From UBA4744 sp963717135 (GTDB taxonomy: Bacteria > Actinomycetota > Acidimicrobiia > Spongiisociales > UBA4744): a stretch of 64,000 nt of DNA. Below are positions 9,577 to 18,557 of the stretch, in pieces. The stretch is from the NCBI GenBank assembly GCA_963717135.1, contig CAVQVN010000004.1:1-64000 (forward strand), in the 5' to 3' direction. Position numbers and translations under genes: made by a program. The notes below the pieces were generated by a model. It was not told where the DNA came from. It worked only from the letters and a program-made list of their open reading frames with translations, and ran no database searches. Numbering within the stretch: position 1 is the first letter of the stretch; each line of letters begins with the position of its first letter.

Positions 9577-10344
9577 TCACGTTTCCCCTCGCAGGCCGGT
9601 CAGGAGCGCGACCGGATCGGCTGCCCGCACGAGGCTCTCTCCGACGAGAACGGCGTCGTATCCGGCCTCTTGCATTCGCCGGGCGTCCGCCGGGGACCAA
9701 ATGCCGCTCTCGGCGACCGTCACGGCTTCCCCATCGATTCGGGCCGCCAATCGCTCGGCGGTGGCGAGATCTACTTCAAAACTCGCCAGATCCCGGTTGT
9801 TGACGCCGATCACCCGGGCGCCGGCCGCCCCGGCCCGATCCACTTCGTCCTCGTTGTGTACTTCGACCAGGGCTTCCATCCCGGCCAGGTGGGTTTCGGC
9901 CAGAAGGTCGACCAGCGTCTGATCGACCAGGGCGGCCACAATCAACAACACGGCATCGGCCCCCACCGCCCGGGCCTCCCAGATCTGGACCGGATCGAGT
10001 ATGAAATCCTTGCGAAGAACGGGAACCCGGACCGCTTCCCGAACCCGGAGGAGGTCGTCGAGCGAACCAAGAAAATGGCGTGGTTCGGTGAGCACCGAGA
10101 TGCAGGCCGCCCCGCCGCGCTGGTACTCGGCGGCCAGAGCGGGAGGATCCAGATCGGGGTCGATCGGACCGCGCGATGGTGAGGCCCGTTTGATCTCGGC
10201 GATAACCGACAACCCGGGAGCCTTCAGGGCCGCCGCAAAGTCCCGGGCCGGTCCCTGCCGGAGTGCCGCAGCCTGCAATTCGTCAGCCCGTTGCCGGAGG
10301 GCGGGGAGATCCCGGCGGACGTCGGCGATGATCTGCGGCAGCAT
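9577..10344 (-). CDS. trpC: Indole-3-glycerol phosphate synthase
   Basis: TrpC closes the indole ring, turning carboxyphenylamino-deoxyribulose phosphate into indole-3-glycerol phosphate. The 255-residue TIM barrel has the family blocks in order: EIKRASPSRG (catalytic lysine), VLRKDFI (catalytic lysine), LVEVHNEDE, GVNNRDL, AESGI and VGESLV. It is encoded 21 bases after the histidine-kinase stop, on the same strand, so it is probably the last gene of the trpE-ygfZ-regulator-kinase-trpC unit. It is separated from trpF by the opposing pilin gene. No fused TrpF domain is present. Confidence 0.95.
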   Translation of the reverse strand: MLPQIIADVRRDLPALRQRADELQAAALRQGPARDFAAALKAPGLSVIAEIKRASPSRGPIDPDLDPPALAAEYQRGGAACISVLTEPRHFLGSLDDLLRVREAVRVPVLRKDFILDPVQIWEARAVGADAVLLIVAALVDQTLVDLLAETHLAGMEALVEVHNEDEVDRAGAAGARVIGVNNRDLASFEVDLATAERLAARIDGEAVTVAESGIWSPADARRMQEAGYDAVLVGESLVRAADPVALLTGLRGET

Positions 10345-10365
10345 GCGAACATCGTAGGACGTTGA

Positions 10366-11829
10366 CTACTCGTCAGAAGGCGACGTGGCCGGAATCGACA
10401 CCATAAAGCGGGTTCCGGTTCCCGGCACCGACTCCACGGTGATGGTCCCCCCCATCGCGTCGACCAGTTGCTTGACGATGGTCAAACCCAGCCCCGAACC
10501 TTCTGGTCGGACTCGACGGTACTTGCGAGCCACATAGAACTTCTCGAAGACCCGGGGCAGATCATCCTCGTCGATACCGGCCCCGGTGTCGGTGACGGCC
10601 AGTTCGACGACGTTGTCGCGGGCGGAGATCGCGACGGTCACCCGACCGGCCTCCGGTGTGTAGCGGAGGGCGTTCTCGGTCAGATTGGTGACGATCTGGG
10701 CCAGCCGATCGGGATCGGTGACGAACAACCCCGTCTCGTCGACCTGCACGTCGAGACGTATTCGGGAATCCTCCGCTCGCTTGCGGAAAGACTCGGCGAT
10801 TTCGGTCAGGTGGGCGCCCACATCCACCGGTTCCGGACGGAGATCGAATTCCCTCGCTTCCAGCCGGGCAAGCAACATGAGGTCGCCGACCAGGCGGCGC
10901 AATCGATCGGTTTCGCGAGTCAACACGCCGGCGATCCGTCGGGTCTCTTCCTCGTCCAGTTCCCCCTCGTTCAGGGCTTCGGCATAGCCCCCGATGGTGG
11001 TCAACGGGGTCCGCAGATCGTGGCCGACGCTCATCAAGAACTCCTGCTCTCGCATTTGGGTGTCTTGAAGTTGGTCGGCCATGCCGTTGAAAGTCCGGGC
11101 CAGTTCGGCGATCTCGTCGTTTCCATCGGCCCGGGCCCGGGCGGCCAGATCCCCCTCGGCCAGTTGGCGGGCGGCCACCGACAACCCGCCCAATCGTGAG
11201 CCGAGCCATCGCGACAGAGCTCTAGCGGCCAGCGCCGAGAGCGCCGCGGCGATGGCGAACGGCAGGAGGAGACCTCGCATGATCTGGCGCCAGTCGATCA
11301 GATCGGAACGCTGGGCCACGAGGATGACCGGAGTGATCGCCTCCTGGTCGATGACCTCCATCGGATGGGCGATGGCTTCCAAGGTCTGGGCTTCCTCCGG
11401 CAGTTGGATGCGACGGAATTGGTCTTCACCGTTGATCAGCGCCGCGGCGTCGAATCCCAGCACATTGCCCAAACCCGGGTTGCGAACCAGGCGAAGGGTT
11501 CCGTCGGCTCCGATCCACCCGAGATCGATCAGGCTTCCTCCCGTGACTCGCTGCGCTGAGGTCAGCAGCCGGACAAACCGGTCTCCGCCATCGGTCCCCG
11601 GATCGGCCTGACCGTCGCGCAACAACTCGAGCAGGCGGCGTGCGGTTATCCGGCCGTCGACGGACGCGGCTTCCTCAACCAGCCCGGCTACCGCCCTCGC
11701 TTGCCGGGCGATCTCGGTTCGGGTCTGCTGCACCACCTCCACCCGGGTGAGCACCGCCCCGAATACCGCTACCACCGTCAGGGCGAGAGCGGCCACCGCC
11801 AGCATGCTCCAGAAGAAGCGACGACGCAT
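10366..11829 (-). CDS. Membrane sensor histidine kinase
   Basis: This is the sensor half of a two-component system. From the ATG at 11829 the 487-residue protein has an N-terminal membrane helix (residues about 4-25), an extracytoplasmic region of about 160 residues, a second helix near residues 180-205, a HAMP linker, and a HisKA domain with the phospho-acceptor in VGHDLRTPLT (about residue 266). The ATPase domain shows NLTENALRYTPEAG (N box), DTGAGIDEDD (G1) and GSGLGLTIVKQ (G2). The ATG shares one base with the regulator stop (TGATG). The signal it senses is not evident. Confidence 0.93.
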   Translation of the reverse strand: MRRRFFWSMLAVAALALTVVAVFGAVLTRVEVVQQTRTEIARQARAVAGLVEEAASVDGRITARRLLELLRDGQADPGTDGGDRFVRLLTSAQRVTGGSLIDLGWIGADGTLRLVRNPGLGNVLGFDAAALINGEDQFRRIQLPEEAQTLEAIAHPMEVIDQEAITPVILVAQRSDLIDWRQIMRGLLLPFAIAAALSALAARALSRWLGSRLGGLSVAARQLAEGDLAARARADGNDEIAELARTFNGMADQLQDTQMREQEFLMSVGHDLRTPLTTIGGYAEALNEGELDEEETRRIAGVLTRETDRLRRLVGDLMLLARLEAREFDLRPEPVDVGAHLTEIAESFRKRAEDSRIRLDVQVDETGLFVTDPDRLAQIVTNLTENALRYTPEAGRVTVAISARDNVVELAVTDTGAGIDEDDLPRVFEKFYVARKYRRVRPEGSGLGLTIVKQLVDAMGGTITVESVPGTGTRFMVSIPATSPSDE

Positions 11830-12506
11830 CAGTCGGCCATCCGGTAGCCGACTCCCCACACCGTCTCGACCGGCACCCCCTCCAGTTTCTTGCGGAGTTG
11901 CCGGATGTGCACGTCGACCGTCCGGGTCTCCCCGAAATAGTCATACCCCCAGACCGCCGACAGGATCTGGGCGCGGGAGAGCACCAATCCCCGGTTTTCG
12001 GCCAGGTACCAGAGCAGATCGAATTCCTTGGCGGTCGGACGAATAGTGTCGCCCGACGGCGTGAGCACCTGGCGACGACCGGCATCGATCTCGAATCCCC
12101 GAACATCGATCGACCGCGGCGGGGAAGGCTGTTCCTCCGAGCGGCGCAAGACTGCTTTGACCCGGGCCAGCAACTCCCTCGGTGAGAAAGGCTTGGTCAC
12201 GTAGTCGTCGGCTCCCAGCTCCAAGCCGACGACCTTGTCGACTTCCGAGTCGCGGGCGGTGAGCATGATCACCGGCACATCGGAGCCGGTCGCCCGGATT
12301 CTCCGGCACACCTCGACACCGTCTATTCCGGGGAGATTGAGATCGAGCAATACCACCTTGGGTGATCGTTCGGCCAGCCGGGACAAGCCGTCTTCACCGC
12401 TGGCGGCATGGATCAGCCGGAACCCGGCCCTCTCGAAGAACCCGCGCAGCATCTCGGCGATACTTTCCTCGTCTTCGATCAACAGCACCAGACCCTGCGC
12501 CGCCAT
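11829..12506 (-). CDS. OmpR/PhoB-family response regulator
   Basis: This 225-residue DNA-binding regulator is partner of the kinase encoded immediately downstream. The receiver domain has the acidic pair near residues 11-13, the phosphorylated Asp55 in VVLLDLNLPG and the conserved lysine in VTKPFSP. The C-terminal winged helix contains LTPTAKEFDLL-like sequence (RPTAKEFDLLWYLAENRG) and TVDVHIRQLRKKLE, then WGVGYRMAD. An AGGAG ribosome-binding site precedes the ATG. A 12-base palindrome lies just upstream. The gene sits after ygfZ and inside a tryptophan gene block, but nothing shows that it controls tryptophan synthesis. Confidence 0.94.
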   Translation of the reverse strand: MAAQGLVLLIEDEESIAEMLRGFFERAGFRLIHAASGEDGLSRLAERSPKVVLLDLNLPGIDGVEVCRRIRATGSDVPVIMLTARDSEVDKVVGLELGADDYVTKPFSPRELLARVKAVLRRSEEQPSPPRSIDVRGFEIDAGRRQVLTPSGDTIRPTAKEFDLLWYLAENRGLVLSRAQILSAVWGYDYFGETRTVDVHIRQLRKKLEGVPVETVWGVGYRMAD

Positions 12507-12515
12507 CGTTTCTCC

Positions 12516-12527
12516 TGTTCATGAACA
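12516..12527. promoter_or_regulatory. Palindrome TGTTCATGAACA before the response regulator
   Basis: This perfect 12-base palindrome lies 10 bases upstream of the response-regulator start, overlapping or next to its ribosome-binding site. Just beyond it, ATGGTGG and CCACCAT form a further imperfect hairpin. It could be an operator for autoregulation. Chance is also possible, and no second copy was noticed nearby. Confidence 0.3.
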
Positions 12528-12593
12528 TGGTGGTATGTCACATCGTTGTTATCCACCATCGGCCGAACGGACTCGGCACTTATTCGAAAAATG

Positions 12594-13547
12594 TCAGGAT
12601 TCTGTGAAATCGCTGAGCGGCAGATGGCGCACGGTGCCCGTCACCGAAGCGCCCTCCCAGCGGATTATTACCGGCGAGTCCGGTTCGACTTCGCGACGGA
12701 CCAGGGCCAGACCAACGGGAGCGCGGAGGGTGAGTGATTCCGCAACCGAGGTGAGATGACCGACCGGCTGGTCCTCGAAGACCAGCTCGGCACCTTCCGG
12801 AGGAAGAACGTTGGTGCCGACCACCACGCCCCGGAAAAGCCGGTTGACGTGCCCGCGACTATCGATCCGGGCGACCAACTCCTGGCCCAGATAACAACCT
12901 TTGGTGAAAGAAACTGTGGCCGGCACCAGGCCCGATTCCTGGGGGATCGTTTTCTCGTCCAGGTCGCGGCCCATGACCGGCTCACCGGCTTCCACTCGTA
13001 TCGCGTCGGCGGCCAGCGACCCCGCCAAACGGGCTTCGGTCGCCTCTAATTCGCGTCGATCGGCACCAACCACGATGTACCTGGGCAGGCCACCCAGCGG
13101 CAGATAGGCGACCAGCACCTGGTTCCGGCGGATCCACCCGGCCGGCTTGGGAAGATTCACCTGCTCGAGAACGGACCCGGCGGCCGGGCCCCACACGCCG
13201 ATCACCTCCTCTTGTACCGGTTCGATGGCGGCGTCGACTCTGAACCGGTAGCGACCGAGATCGGCGGTCAGCGTCTCACCCCGACCTCGGTCCGCCACCA
13301 GGGTGATCTCATTCTCGCCTTTCAACACCCAGAGCACGGCCCGGAGTTTTCCCTCCGGTCCGAGCAGCAAAGAGCGGCCGACCCCACCCTCGGGAAGCGC
13401 TGCGACGTCCTGGCTGATGAGGCCTTGCAGGAAGGACGTCGCGTCATGGCCGCGTACCGTCACCAGTTCGTGGGTGCCGACCACCAATCCGGCGGCGGTT
13501 CGGATGGCCAAATACTCGGCCGTCACATCGCCATACGTCTCAGGCAC
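12594..13547 (-). CDS. ygfZ: YgfZ/GcvT-like folate-binding protein
   Basis: YgfZ is a tetrahydrofolate-binding relative of the glycine-cleavage T protein that helps assemble or repair iron-sulfur proteins. The 317-residue product starts at 13547 (MPETYGDVTAEYLAIRTAAG). It carries the family signature KGCYLGQE at about residues 216-223, with the reactive cysteine, followed by a C-terminal beta-barrel ending in ALVRREVEPDSP. Its start overlaps the trpE stop by 8 bases, indicating co-translation. The window is rich in iron-sulfur proteins (Nth, Hdr, Mvh) that could be clients; that link is inference. Confidence 0.88.
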   Translation of the reverse strand: MPETYGDVTAEYLAIRTAAGLVVGTHELVTVRGHDATSFLQGLISQDVAALPEGGVGRSLLLGPEGKLRAVLWVLKGENEITLVADRGRGETLTADLGRYRFRVDAAIEPVQEEVIGVWGPAAGSVLEQVNLPKPAGWIRRNQVLVAYLPLGGLPRYIVVGADRRELEATEARLAGSLAADAIRVEAGEPVMGRDLDEKTIPQESGLVPATVSFTKGCYLGQELVARIDSRGHVNRLFRGVVVGTNVLPPEGAELVFEDQPVGHLTSVAESLTLRAPVGLALVRREVEPDSPVIIRWEGASVTGTVRHLPLSDFTES

Positions 13548-15009
13548 CGGCTGCTCCTTCGATGGCGGCCAGCGCCGCCGCGGCTTTGACCATGGTCTCT
13601 TCGTACTCCCGGGCCGGGTCGCTGTCCGCCACCAACCCGGCGCCGGCCTGGACCCAGGCCTTGTCGTCGGCGATCACCACGGTCCGCAGACAGATGGCAG
13701 TGTCGATGTTCCCCGAAAAATCGAAGTAGCCGACCGCCCCGGCGTACGGGCCCCGCGCCACCGGCTCGAGCTCGTCGATGATTTCCATCGCCCGGACTTT
13801 GGGAGCGCCCGACACCGTTCCATGGGGAAAGACTGCGCGGACTACGTCGATGGGTCCGACGCCCGATCGAAGCTTCCCTGAAACGCCGGAAACGATGTGC
13901 ATGACGTGCGAGTACCGCTCCACCACCATGAGATCGTCGACCGTCACGCTGCCGAATTCGGCCACCCGCCCCAGGTCGTTCCTGGCCAGATCGACCAGCA
14001 TGATGTGCTCGGCGCGTTCTTTCGGGTCGGCCAGCAACTCGGCTTCCAGCGCTGCATCCTCCAACTCGTCTGCGCCCCGCCGCCGCGTCCCGGCGATCGG
14101 TCGGCTGTATACCCGGCCGTCCCTGACCCGGGTCAGTAACTCCGGTGACGATCCGACCACGGTGACCTCCGGGTGTTTGAAGTAGAAGAGGTACGGCGAA
14201 GGGTTGAGCATCCGCAGCGACCGGTACACGGCAAAGGGATCCCCGTCGAACGGAGTCTCCAACCTCTGGCTGATCACGACCTGGAAGGCATCGCCCCGTT
14301 CAACGTAACGCTTGGTCTGTTCCACGGCCCTCTCGAAATCCGCCCGGTCCATGGTCGACCGGAGCGACCGGCCGGTCGGCGCCGGAGCGAGAGCCTCCCG
14401 GGGATCGTACGATCGACCGGAGCCGAGCCGGACGGCGGCTTCTTCCAGCGCCAGCACCGCCGCGGCATACCGGTCGGCCGGGTCGCCGCCGGTGAAGACG
14501 TTGCGGACCAGGGTGATGGTTTGATCGAATCGATCGAGGGCGGCCAGCGAACCCACGAACTGCCACACCATCTCGGGGATCTCCCGATCGTCGAACGGCC
14601 GACCGGGGAGGGCCTCGATATACCTGACGCAGTCGTAGCCGAGGAACCCGACGGCGCCACTGTGTAGCGGAGGAAGGTCGGGCAGTTCCGGTGTTTCGAA
14701 ACGAGCCAGCAGGTCCTCCAGCACTTCCAGGGGGTTGCCTTGGGCGAGGTCGAGCGGTTTGCCCTCGACGGCGGTCACTCCGTCTCTCGCCACGAGGGTG
14801 AACTCCGGATCCCAGCCGAGAAACGACCAGCGGGCCCAGCGGTCCCCGCCTTCCACCGACTCGAAAAGGAATCCGGGAGCGTCGCCGACGAGCTTCTCAA
14901 ATGCACTCACGGCGGTTTCCCGGTCGGCCAGCACCCGAACCGAGACGGGCACCACCGGATATCGGGACGCCAGAGTGGTGTATTCCTCGAGGGTGGGTGA
15001 GACCTGCAC
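13540..15009 (-). CDS. trpE: Anthranilate synthase component I
   Basis: TrpE makes anthranilate from chorismate, with ammonia supplied by TrpG, the first step of tryptophan synthesis. I chose the GTG at 15009 (reading VQVSPTLEEYTTLASRYPVV). The frame extends further upstream, but only as out-of-frame ccdA sequence. The 489-residue product has a normal N-terminal domain with FLGYDCVRYIE. The chorismate-binding domain contains SRPIAGTRRRG, LVDLARNDLGRV, VFPHGTVSGAPKVRAMEII and the IQAGAG-like VQAGAGLVADSDP. It lies 23 bases after ccdA and overlaps ygfZ. No trpG or trpD was found in this window. Confidence 0.94.
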   Translation of the reverse strand: MQVSPTLEEYTTLASRYPVVPVSVRVLADRETAVSAFEKLVGDAPGFLFESVEGGDRWARWSFLGWDPEFTLVARDGVTAVEGKPLDLAQGNPLEVLEDLLARFETPELPDLPPLHSGAVGFLGYDCVRYIEALPGRPFDDREIPEMVWQFVGSLAALDRFDQTITLVRNVFTGGDPADRYAAAVLALEEAAVRLGSGRSYDPREALAPAPTGRSLRSTMDRADFERAVEQTKRYVERGDAFQVVISQRLETPFDGDPFAVYRSLRMLNPSPYLFYFKHPEVTVVGSSPELLTRVRDGRVYSRPIAGTRRRGADELEDAALEAELLADPKERAEHIMLVDLARNDLGRVAEFGSVTVDDLMVVERYSHVMHIVSGVSGKLRSGVGPIDVVRAVFPHGTVSGAPKVRAMEIIDELEPVARGPYAGAVGYFDFSGNIDTAICLRTVVIADDKAWVQAGAGLVADSDPAREYEETMVKAAAALAAIEGAAGA

Positions 15010-15032
15010 GGGCGGCTGGGGAGGCCCTCCTC

Positions 15033-15785
15033 CTAAATCTCGGCGAGCCGATCGAGCCCGATGGTAGTGAACAGTTCCTGGAACCATCCGGAGAGGCGAG
15101 CGAGGTTCCCGGTGATCATCAGCACCCCGAAGGCCGTCAACAACAAGCCCGAAGCGACGTTGATGGGCCGGAGGTAACGCCGCAAGAACCGAACGGCTCC
15201 CAGCATCTTGGTCATCCCGATTCCGGCCAGCACGAACGGCACCCCGAGACCGACCGCGTAGGCGAACAGCAGAACCATCCCTTGCCCGACCGTCTCCTGG
15301 ACCGAAGCGGTGAGGAGTATGGCGGCCAGGACGGGGCCGATGCAGGGAGTCCAGGCAAAGCCGAAGGCCAGCCCCATGACGATCGGCGCCCACGAGCCGA
15401 GCCGGGAAGGCCGGACTTCGATCCGCCGCTCTCTCATCAAACCTGCCAGGAACGGGCTGTTGCTCACCGCCGACACCACAATCAAGATCCCGAAAGCGAC
15501 GACCAGCCAACCGGCCACCCGGGTGGCGGTGAACTGGTAGCGGCTGACGACCTGACCGAGCGAAGTGGCGGCCGCCCCCAGCAGCACAAAGACCACCGTG
15601 AACCCCAGCACAAAAAGACCGGTGGTTTTGGCCATCCGCGCCGTCGAAGCAGTGCCGGCTTCGAGGTCCCCGACCGAGTACCCGGACATGAGACTGAGGT
15701 ACCCGGGGAGGAGGGGCAGCACACATGGAGAAACGAACGAGATGATCCCGAACAGGAAAGCTGCGCCGACTCCGACTTCCGTCAT
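15033..15785 (-). CDS. ccdA: CcdA-type thiol:disulfide interchange membrane protein
   Basis: CcdA-family proteins carry reducing equivalents across the membrane to extracytoplasmic thiol proteins, for example in cytochrome c maturation. From the ATG at 15785 (MTEVGVGAAFLFGIISF) the 250-residue product has six hydrophobic segments. Its two conserved cysteines sit in the repeated motifs FVSPCVLPLLPGYLS and WTPCIGPVLAA. An earlier in-frame start would add 19 polar residues that do not look real. No cytochrome c or ResB-like gene is adjacent; trpE follows after 23 bases. The substrate protein is unknown. Confidence 0.88.
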   Translation of the reverse strand: MTEVGVGAAFLFGIISFVSPCVLPLLPGYLSLMSGYSVGDLEAGTASTARMAKTTGLFVLGFTVVFVLLGAAATSLGQVVSRYQFTATRVAGWLVVAFGILIVVSAVSNSPFLAGLMRERRIEVRPSRLGSWAPIVMGLAFGFAWTPCIGPVLAAILLTASVQETVGQGMVLLFAYAVGLGVPFVLAGIGMTKMLGAVRFLRRYLRPINVASGLLLTAFGVLMITGNLARLSGWFQELFTTIGLDRLAEI

Positions 15786-15870
15786 TGACCCATCCGATCG
15801 CGTGCGGGCACATGTTCCCAGGTTGCCGGAGCAAAGTGCCAACCCGGCTCGTTACCAAATTCGAAACACT

Positions 15871-15922
15871 CTAGCTCGCCGCTCGATAGCTCGTGGCTCG
15901 CCGCTCGAAGCTCGATCGCTCC
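15871..15922. repeat. Low-complexity GCTCG-rich intergenic repeat
   Basis: This stretch is built from variants of CTAGCTCGCCGCTCGATAGC, that is, GCTCG units at 5-8 base spacing. It lies between the divergent ccdA and MFS genes. Similar degenerate repeats occur at 23299, 25524 and 31597. Confidence 0.6.
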
Positions 15923-16032
15923 ACCCGGCTAACCTCATCGGCCATGTCATCAGCTCGAAGAGACTGCGGGGCCGGGCGTCCCATCGAAGGGTCCTCCTCT
16001 GTACTTTCGGACCGTCCCGGACGGGCTTAGGC

Positions 16033-17259
16033 ATGTCGCTCCTACCCCGTTTCCTTCGCCCGCCGGACCAGTTTTCGCCCCGCGACCGCAGGATCGTGCT
16101 GCTCATGTCGGTGGCGGCCTACGTGCAGGGCTTTGCGCAAGCTCAGGCCACCAATACCCTCCCCTTCGCCCGGCTGTCGCTCGGATTGACCGCCGGTGAG
16201 ATGAGTCAGATCCTGGCCATCACCAGGATTGGCTCCGTGCTGGCGCTGCTCTTCTCCTTCTACGGCGACCGGCGGGGCCGCCGAGGGCCTTTCCTGGCGG
16301 CGTTCACCATCCTCATCCTCGCCAACCTGGGTACGGCTTTTGTGCCCAATCCGACGTTATACACCGCCCTCCAAGGGATCGTCCGGATGACGGCCACCGC
16401 GGTCGGAGTCCTGGCTCTCGTGTACCTCGCTGAGGAGTTGGCGCCTGCCATTCGCGCCTACGGGATTGCCATCTACGGGGCGATGGCCAGCTTCGGAGCC
16501 GGTACTGCTCTGTTCGCGTTGCCGATCGCCGAAATCAGCCGCGAATCCTGGCGGTCTCTTTTCGCAGCCACCGCTATCGGAGTCGTGTTCCTCCCGCTTT
16601 TGTACTCAAAACTGAACGAGAGCCGCGCTTATCACGATCCCACCCGAAAGGTTCATATCTTCTCGGCGATGGGCGGCCGTCACTTCGCCAACTTCTGGGT
16701 CTTCGCCCTGATTTCGTTGCTGGCGGCCGCCTTCTCGGCCGTCAGTCTCACGTTCGCTCTCGAGCGCCTGGTCAACGAACTGGACATGGATACCACCCGG
16801 GCGGTGGGAGTCATGCTGATCGGTGGAACGGCCGGAGGATTCGGTTTTCTACTGGGTGGCCGGTTGGCCGACACTTGGGGCAGACGCCCCACCACCATGC
16901 TCGGCTTCATGATGTCACTCGCCGGTGGTGTCGGTCTGTACTGGCTGGAAAGTGAGCCACTCATCATCGTGGCCGTTGCCATCTCGAGCCTGGGTTCGTT
17001 TGCGGCCGTGCCGGCGTTGGGCGCTCACCGCAACGAGTTGTTCCCCACTTCGATCCGGGCCACCGCGGTGGTCTGGTTGAACACCGTCGGAGTGTTCGGG
17101 TCGATCAGCGGACTGGCCATCGGGCGATTCGCCATCGACGAGATCGGCCTGACCGATACCGTCACTTACCTGGGGGCGGGCATGCTGGTGGCCGCGGCCC
17201 TGATCCTGCTGTTGCCCGAGACTCGCGGTCAGGTGCTGAGAGACGACACGGTTCTGTAA
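16033..17259 (+). CDS. MFS transporter, sugar-porter-like
   Basis: This 408-residue protein has twelve predicted membrane segments. The MFS loop-2 signature FYGDRRGRRGPFLAAF lies between helices 2 and 3, and its second copy GGRLADTWGRRPTTMLGF lies between helices 8 and 9. HRNELFPTSIRATAVVW resembles the PESPR/ELFPT region of the sugar and metabolite:H+ symporter branch. The ATG at 16033 (MSLLPRFLRPPDQFS) is preferred because upstream in-frame sequence is low-complexity repeat. The end overlaps the converging MATE gene by 31 bases. The substrate cannot be read from the sequence. Confidence 0.85.
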   Translation: MSLLPRFLRPPDQFSPRDRRIVLLMSVAAYVQGFAQAQATNTLPFARLSLGLTAGEMSQILAITRIGSVLALLFSFYGDRRGRRGPFLAAFTILILANLGTAFVPNPTLYTALQGIVRMTATAVGVLALVYLAEELAPAIRAYGIAIYGAMASFGAGTALFALPIAEISRESWRSLFAATAIGVVFLPLLYSKLNESRAYHDPTRKVHIFSAMGGRHFANFWVFALISLLAAAFSAVSLTFALERLVNELDMDTTRAVGVMLIGGTAGGFGFLLGGRLADTWGRRPTTMLGFMMSLAGGVGLYWLESEPLIIVAVAISSLGSFAAVPALGAHRNELFPTSIRATAVVWLNTVGVFGSISGLAIGRFAIDEIGLTDTVTYLGAGMLVAAALILLLPETRGQVLRDDTVL

Positions 17260-18554
17260 CGAAAGGCCAGCAAACCGAACCGTGCCGCGATGAGTGCGGA
17301 GATACCCCACCACACGCCGGCCAGGCCCCATCCCGCCACTACCGCCACAACCAGGACCACCGCCGCAATCAGCGCGGCCGCCAGGGTCGACACCATGAGG
17401 AATCGAAACTGGCGCGCACCCATGAAGATCCCATCCCATACAAACACCAGCGCACCGATCGGTTGAAGCGCGGCAACGAAGGGCATCACACCGGCTACCA
17501 GACCGATGGTCTCGGCGTCATCGGTGAAGAGCCTGGGGAGCGACCGTCCCAGGATCAGGAAGACGACCCCGAGCACCAACCCGAAAGCAAAGCCCCACTG
17601 AAGCATTCGATTTGATGCCGCCCGGGCATCATCGACTCGTCCTCCTCCCAGGTAGCTTCCCACCAGAGCTTGTCCGGCGATGGCCAGCGAATCCAGCACG
17701 AGCGCCAGAAAGAGCCACACCTGGGCAGCGATCTGATGGGCCGCAACGGTGGCGGTGCCGATTCGGGCAGCGGCGGCGGTAGCCATAGTGAAGACGGCGA
17801 GAAGGCCGGCCGTGCGGACGATCAGATCGGTACCGGCGGTGGCCAGTGGGCGGAACTCCGACCAGCGGGGAGCGCGGAGACGGAGCCCCAGCTCGCGTCT
17901 CTTCTTGTTCAACAGAAAGAGGAACCAGACGGCCCCGGTCCACTGGGCGGCGACCGTGGCGATCGCGGCCCCCCGCAACCCCCATCCGGCGCCGAAGATC
18001 AGCAGCGGGTCGCCGACCAGGTTGACGAGATTCAGGCCGATAGTCACCACCAGCGGGGTTCGGGTGTCTTGCATGCCCCGATAAGCACCGTGCCCGACGG
18101 TGACGAGCAGCACCGCAGGCGCGGCCCAGGCCCGGATTCGCAGGTATTCGCCGGCCGGGCCCAACAACTCGGGACCGGCTTGCATGGCGGTGAGGATCGG
18201 GTGCCAGAAGATTTCCAGCACCGCGATCGCAACGGCCCCGATGGCCACGGCCAGGAAGATCGCCTGGGTTATGACGCGGCCCGCTTCCTCCTGGTCTCCC
18301 CGACCCCAGGCCGCCGCCACCAAGGGCGTCGTGCCGTAGGCCAGGAAATTGAACAGTGCAAAAGCCAGTGAGAAGACCGCGGCATTGACGCCCAGAGCGC
18401 CCAGCTCGACCGTCCCCAACCGGCCGACGAAGGCGGTGTCGACCAGCGAAACCAGCGGATCGGCGGCCAGGGCTCCCAACGCCGGAACCGCCAGGCGGAG
18501 TATCCGACGGTCGTAAGCGGTCGGCGCCAGGACCGATCTACCCCAGACTCTCAT
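17229..18554 (-). CDS. MATE-family efflux transporter, DinF-like
   Basis: The 441-residue product has twelve predicted membrane helices arranged as two halves, as in multidrug and toxin extrusion transporters that exchange drugs or metabolites for Na+ or H+. Recognisable stretches are DPLVSLVDTAFVGRLG near the start, which is typical of the DinF branch, and the matching second-half segment AAHQIAAQVWLFLALVLDS. The start at 18554 (MRVWGRSVLAPT) lies 3 bases after the nth stop, so both are probably co-transcribed. The 3' end overlaps the MFS gene tail on the other strand. The substrate is unknown. Confidence 0.88.
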   Translation of the reverse strand: MRVWGRSVLAPTAYDRRILRLAVPALGALAADPLVSLVDTAFVGRLGTVELGALGVNAAVFSLAFALFNFLAYGTTPLVAAAWGRGDQEEAGRVITQAIFLAVAIGAVAIAVLEIFWHPILTAMQAGPELLGPAGEYLRIRAWAAPAVLLVTVGHGAYRGMQDTRTPLVVTIGLNLVNLVGDPLLIFGAGWGLRGAAIATVAAQWTGAVWFLFLLNKKRRELGLRLRAPRWSEFRPLATAGTDLIVRTAGLLAVFTMATAAAARIGTATVAAHQIAAQVWLFLALVLDSLAIAGQALVGSYLGGGRVDDARAASNRMLQWGFAFGLVLGVVFLILGRSLPRLFTDDAETIGLVAGVMPFVAALQPIGALVFVWDGIFMGARQFRFLMVSTLAAALIAAVVLVVAVVAGWGLAGVWWGISALIAARFGLLAFRYRTVSSLST

Positions 18555-18557
18555 TGT

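Noticed and set aside
15010..15858. N-terminal extension of trpE to a 772-residue fusion
   Set aside because: The extension is out-of-frame ccdA sequence; trpE homology starts at the GTG at 15009.
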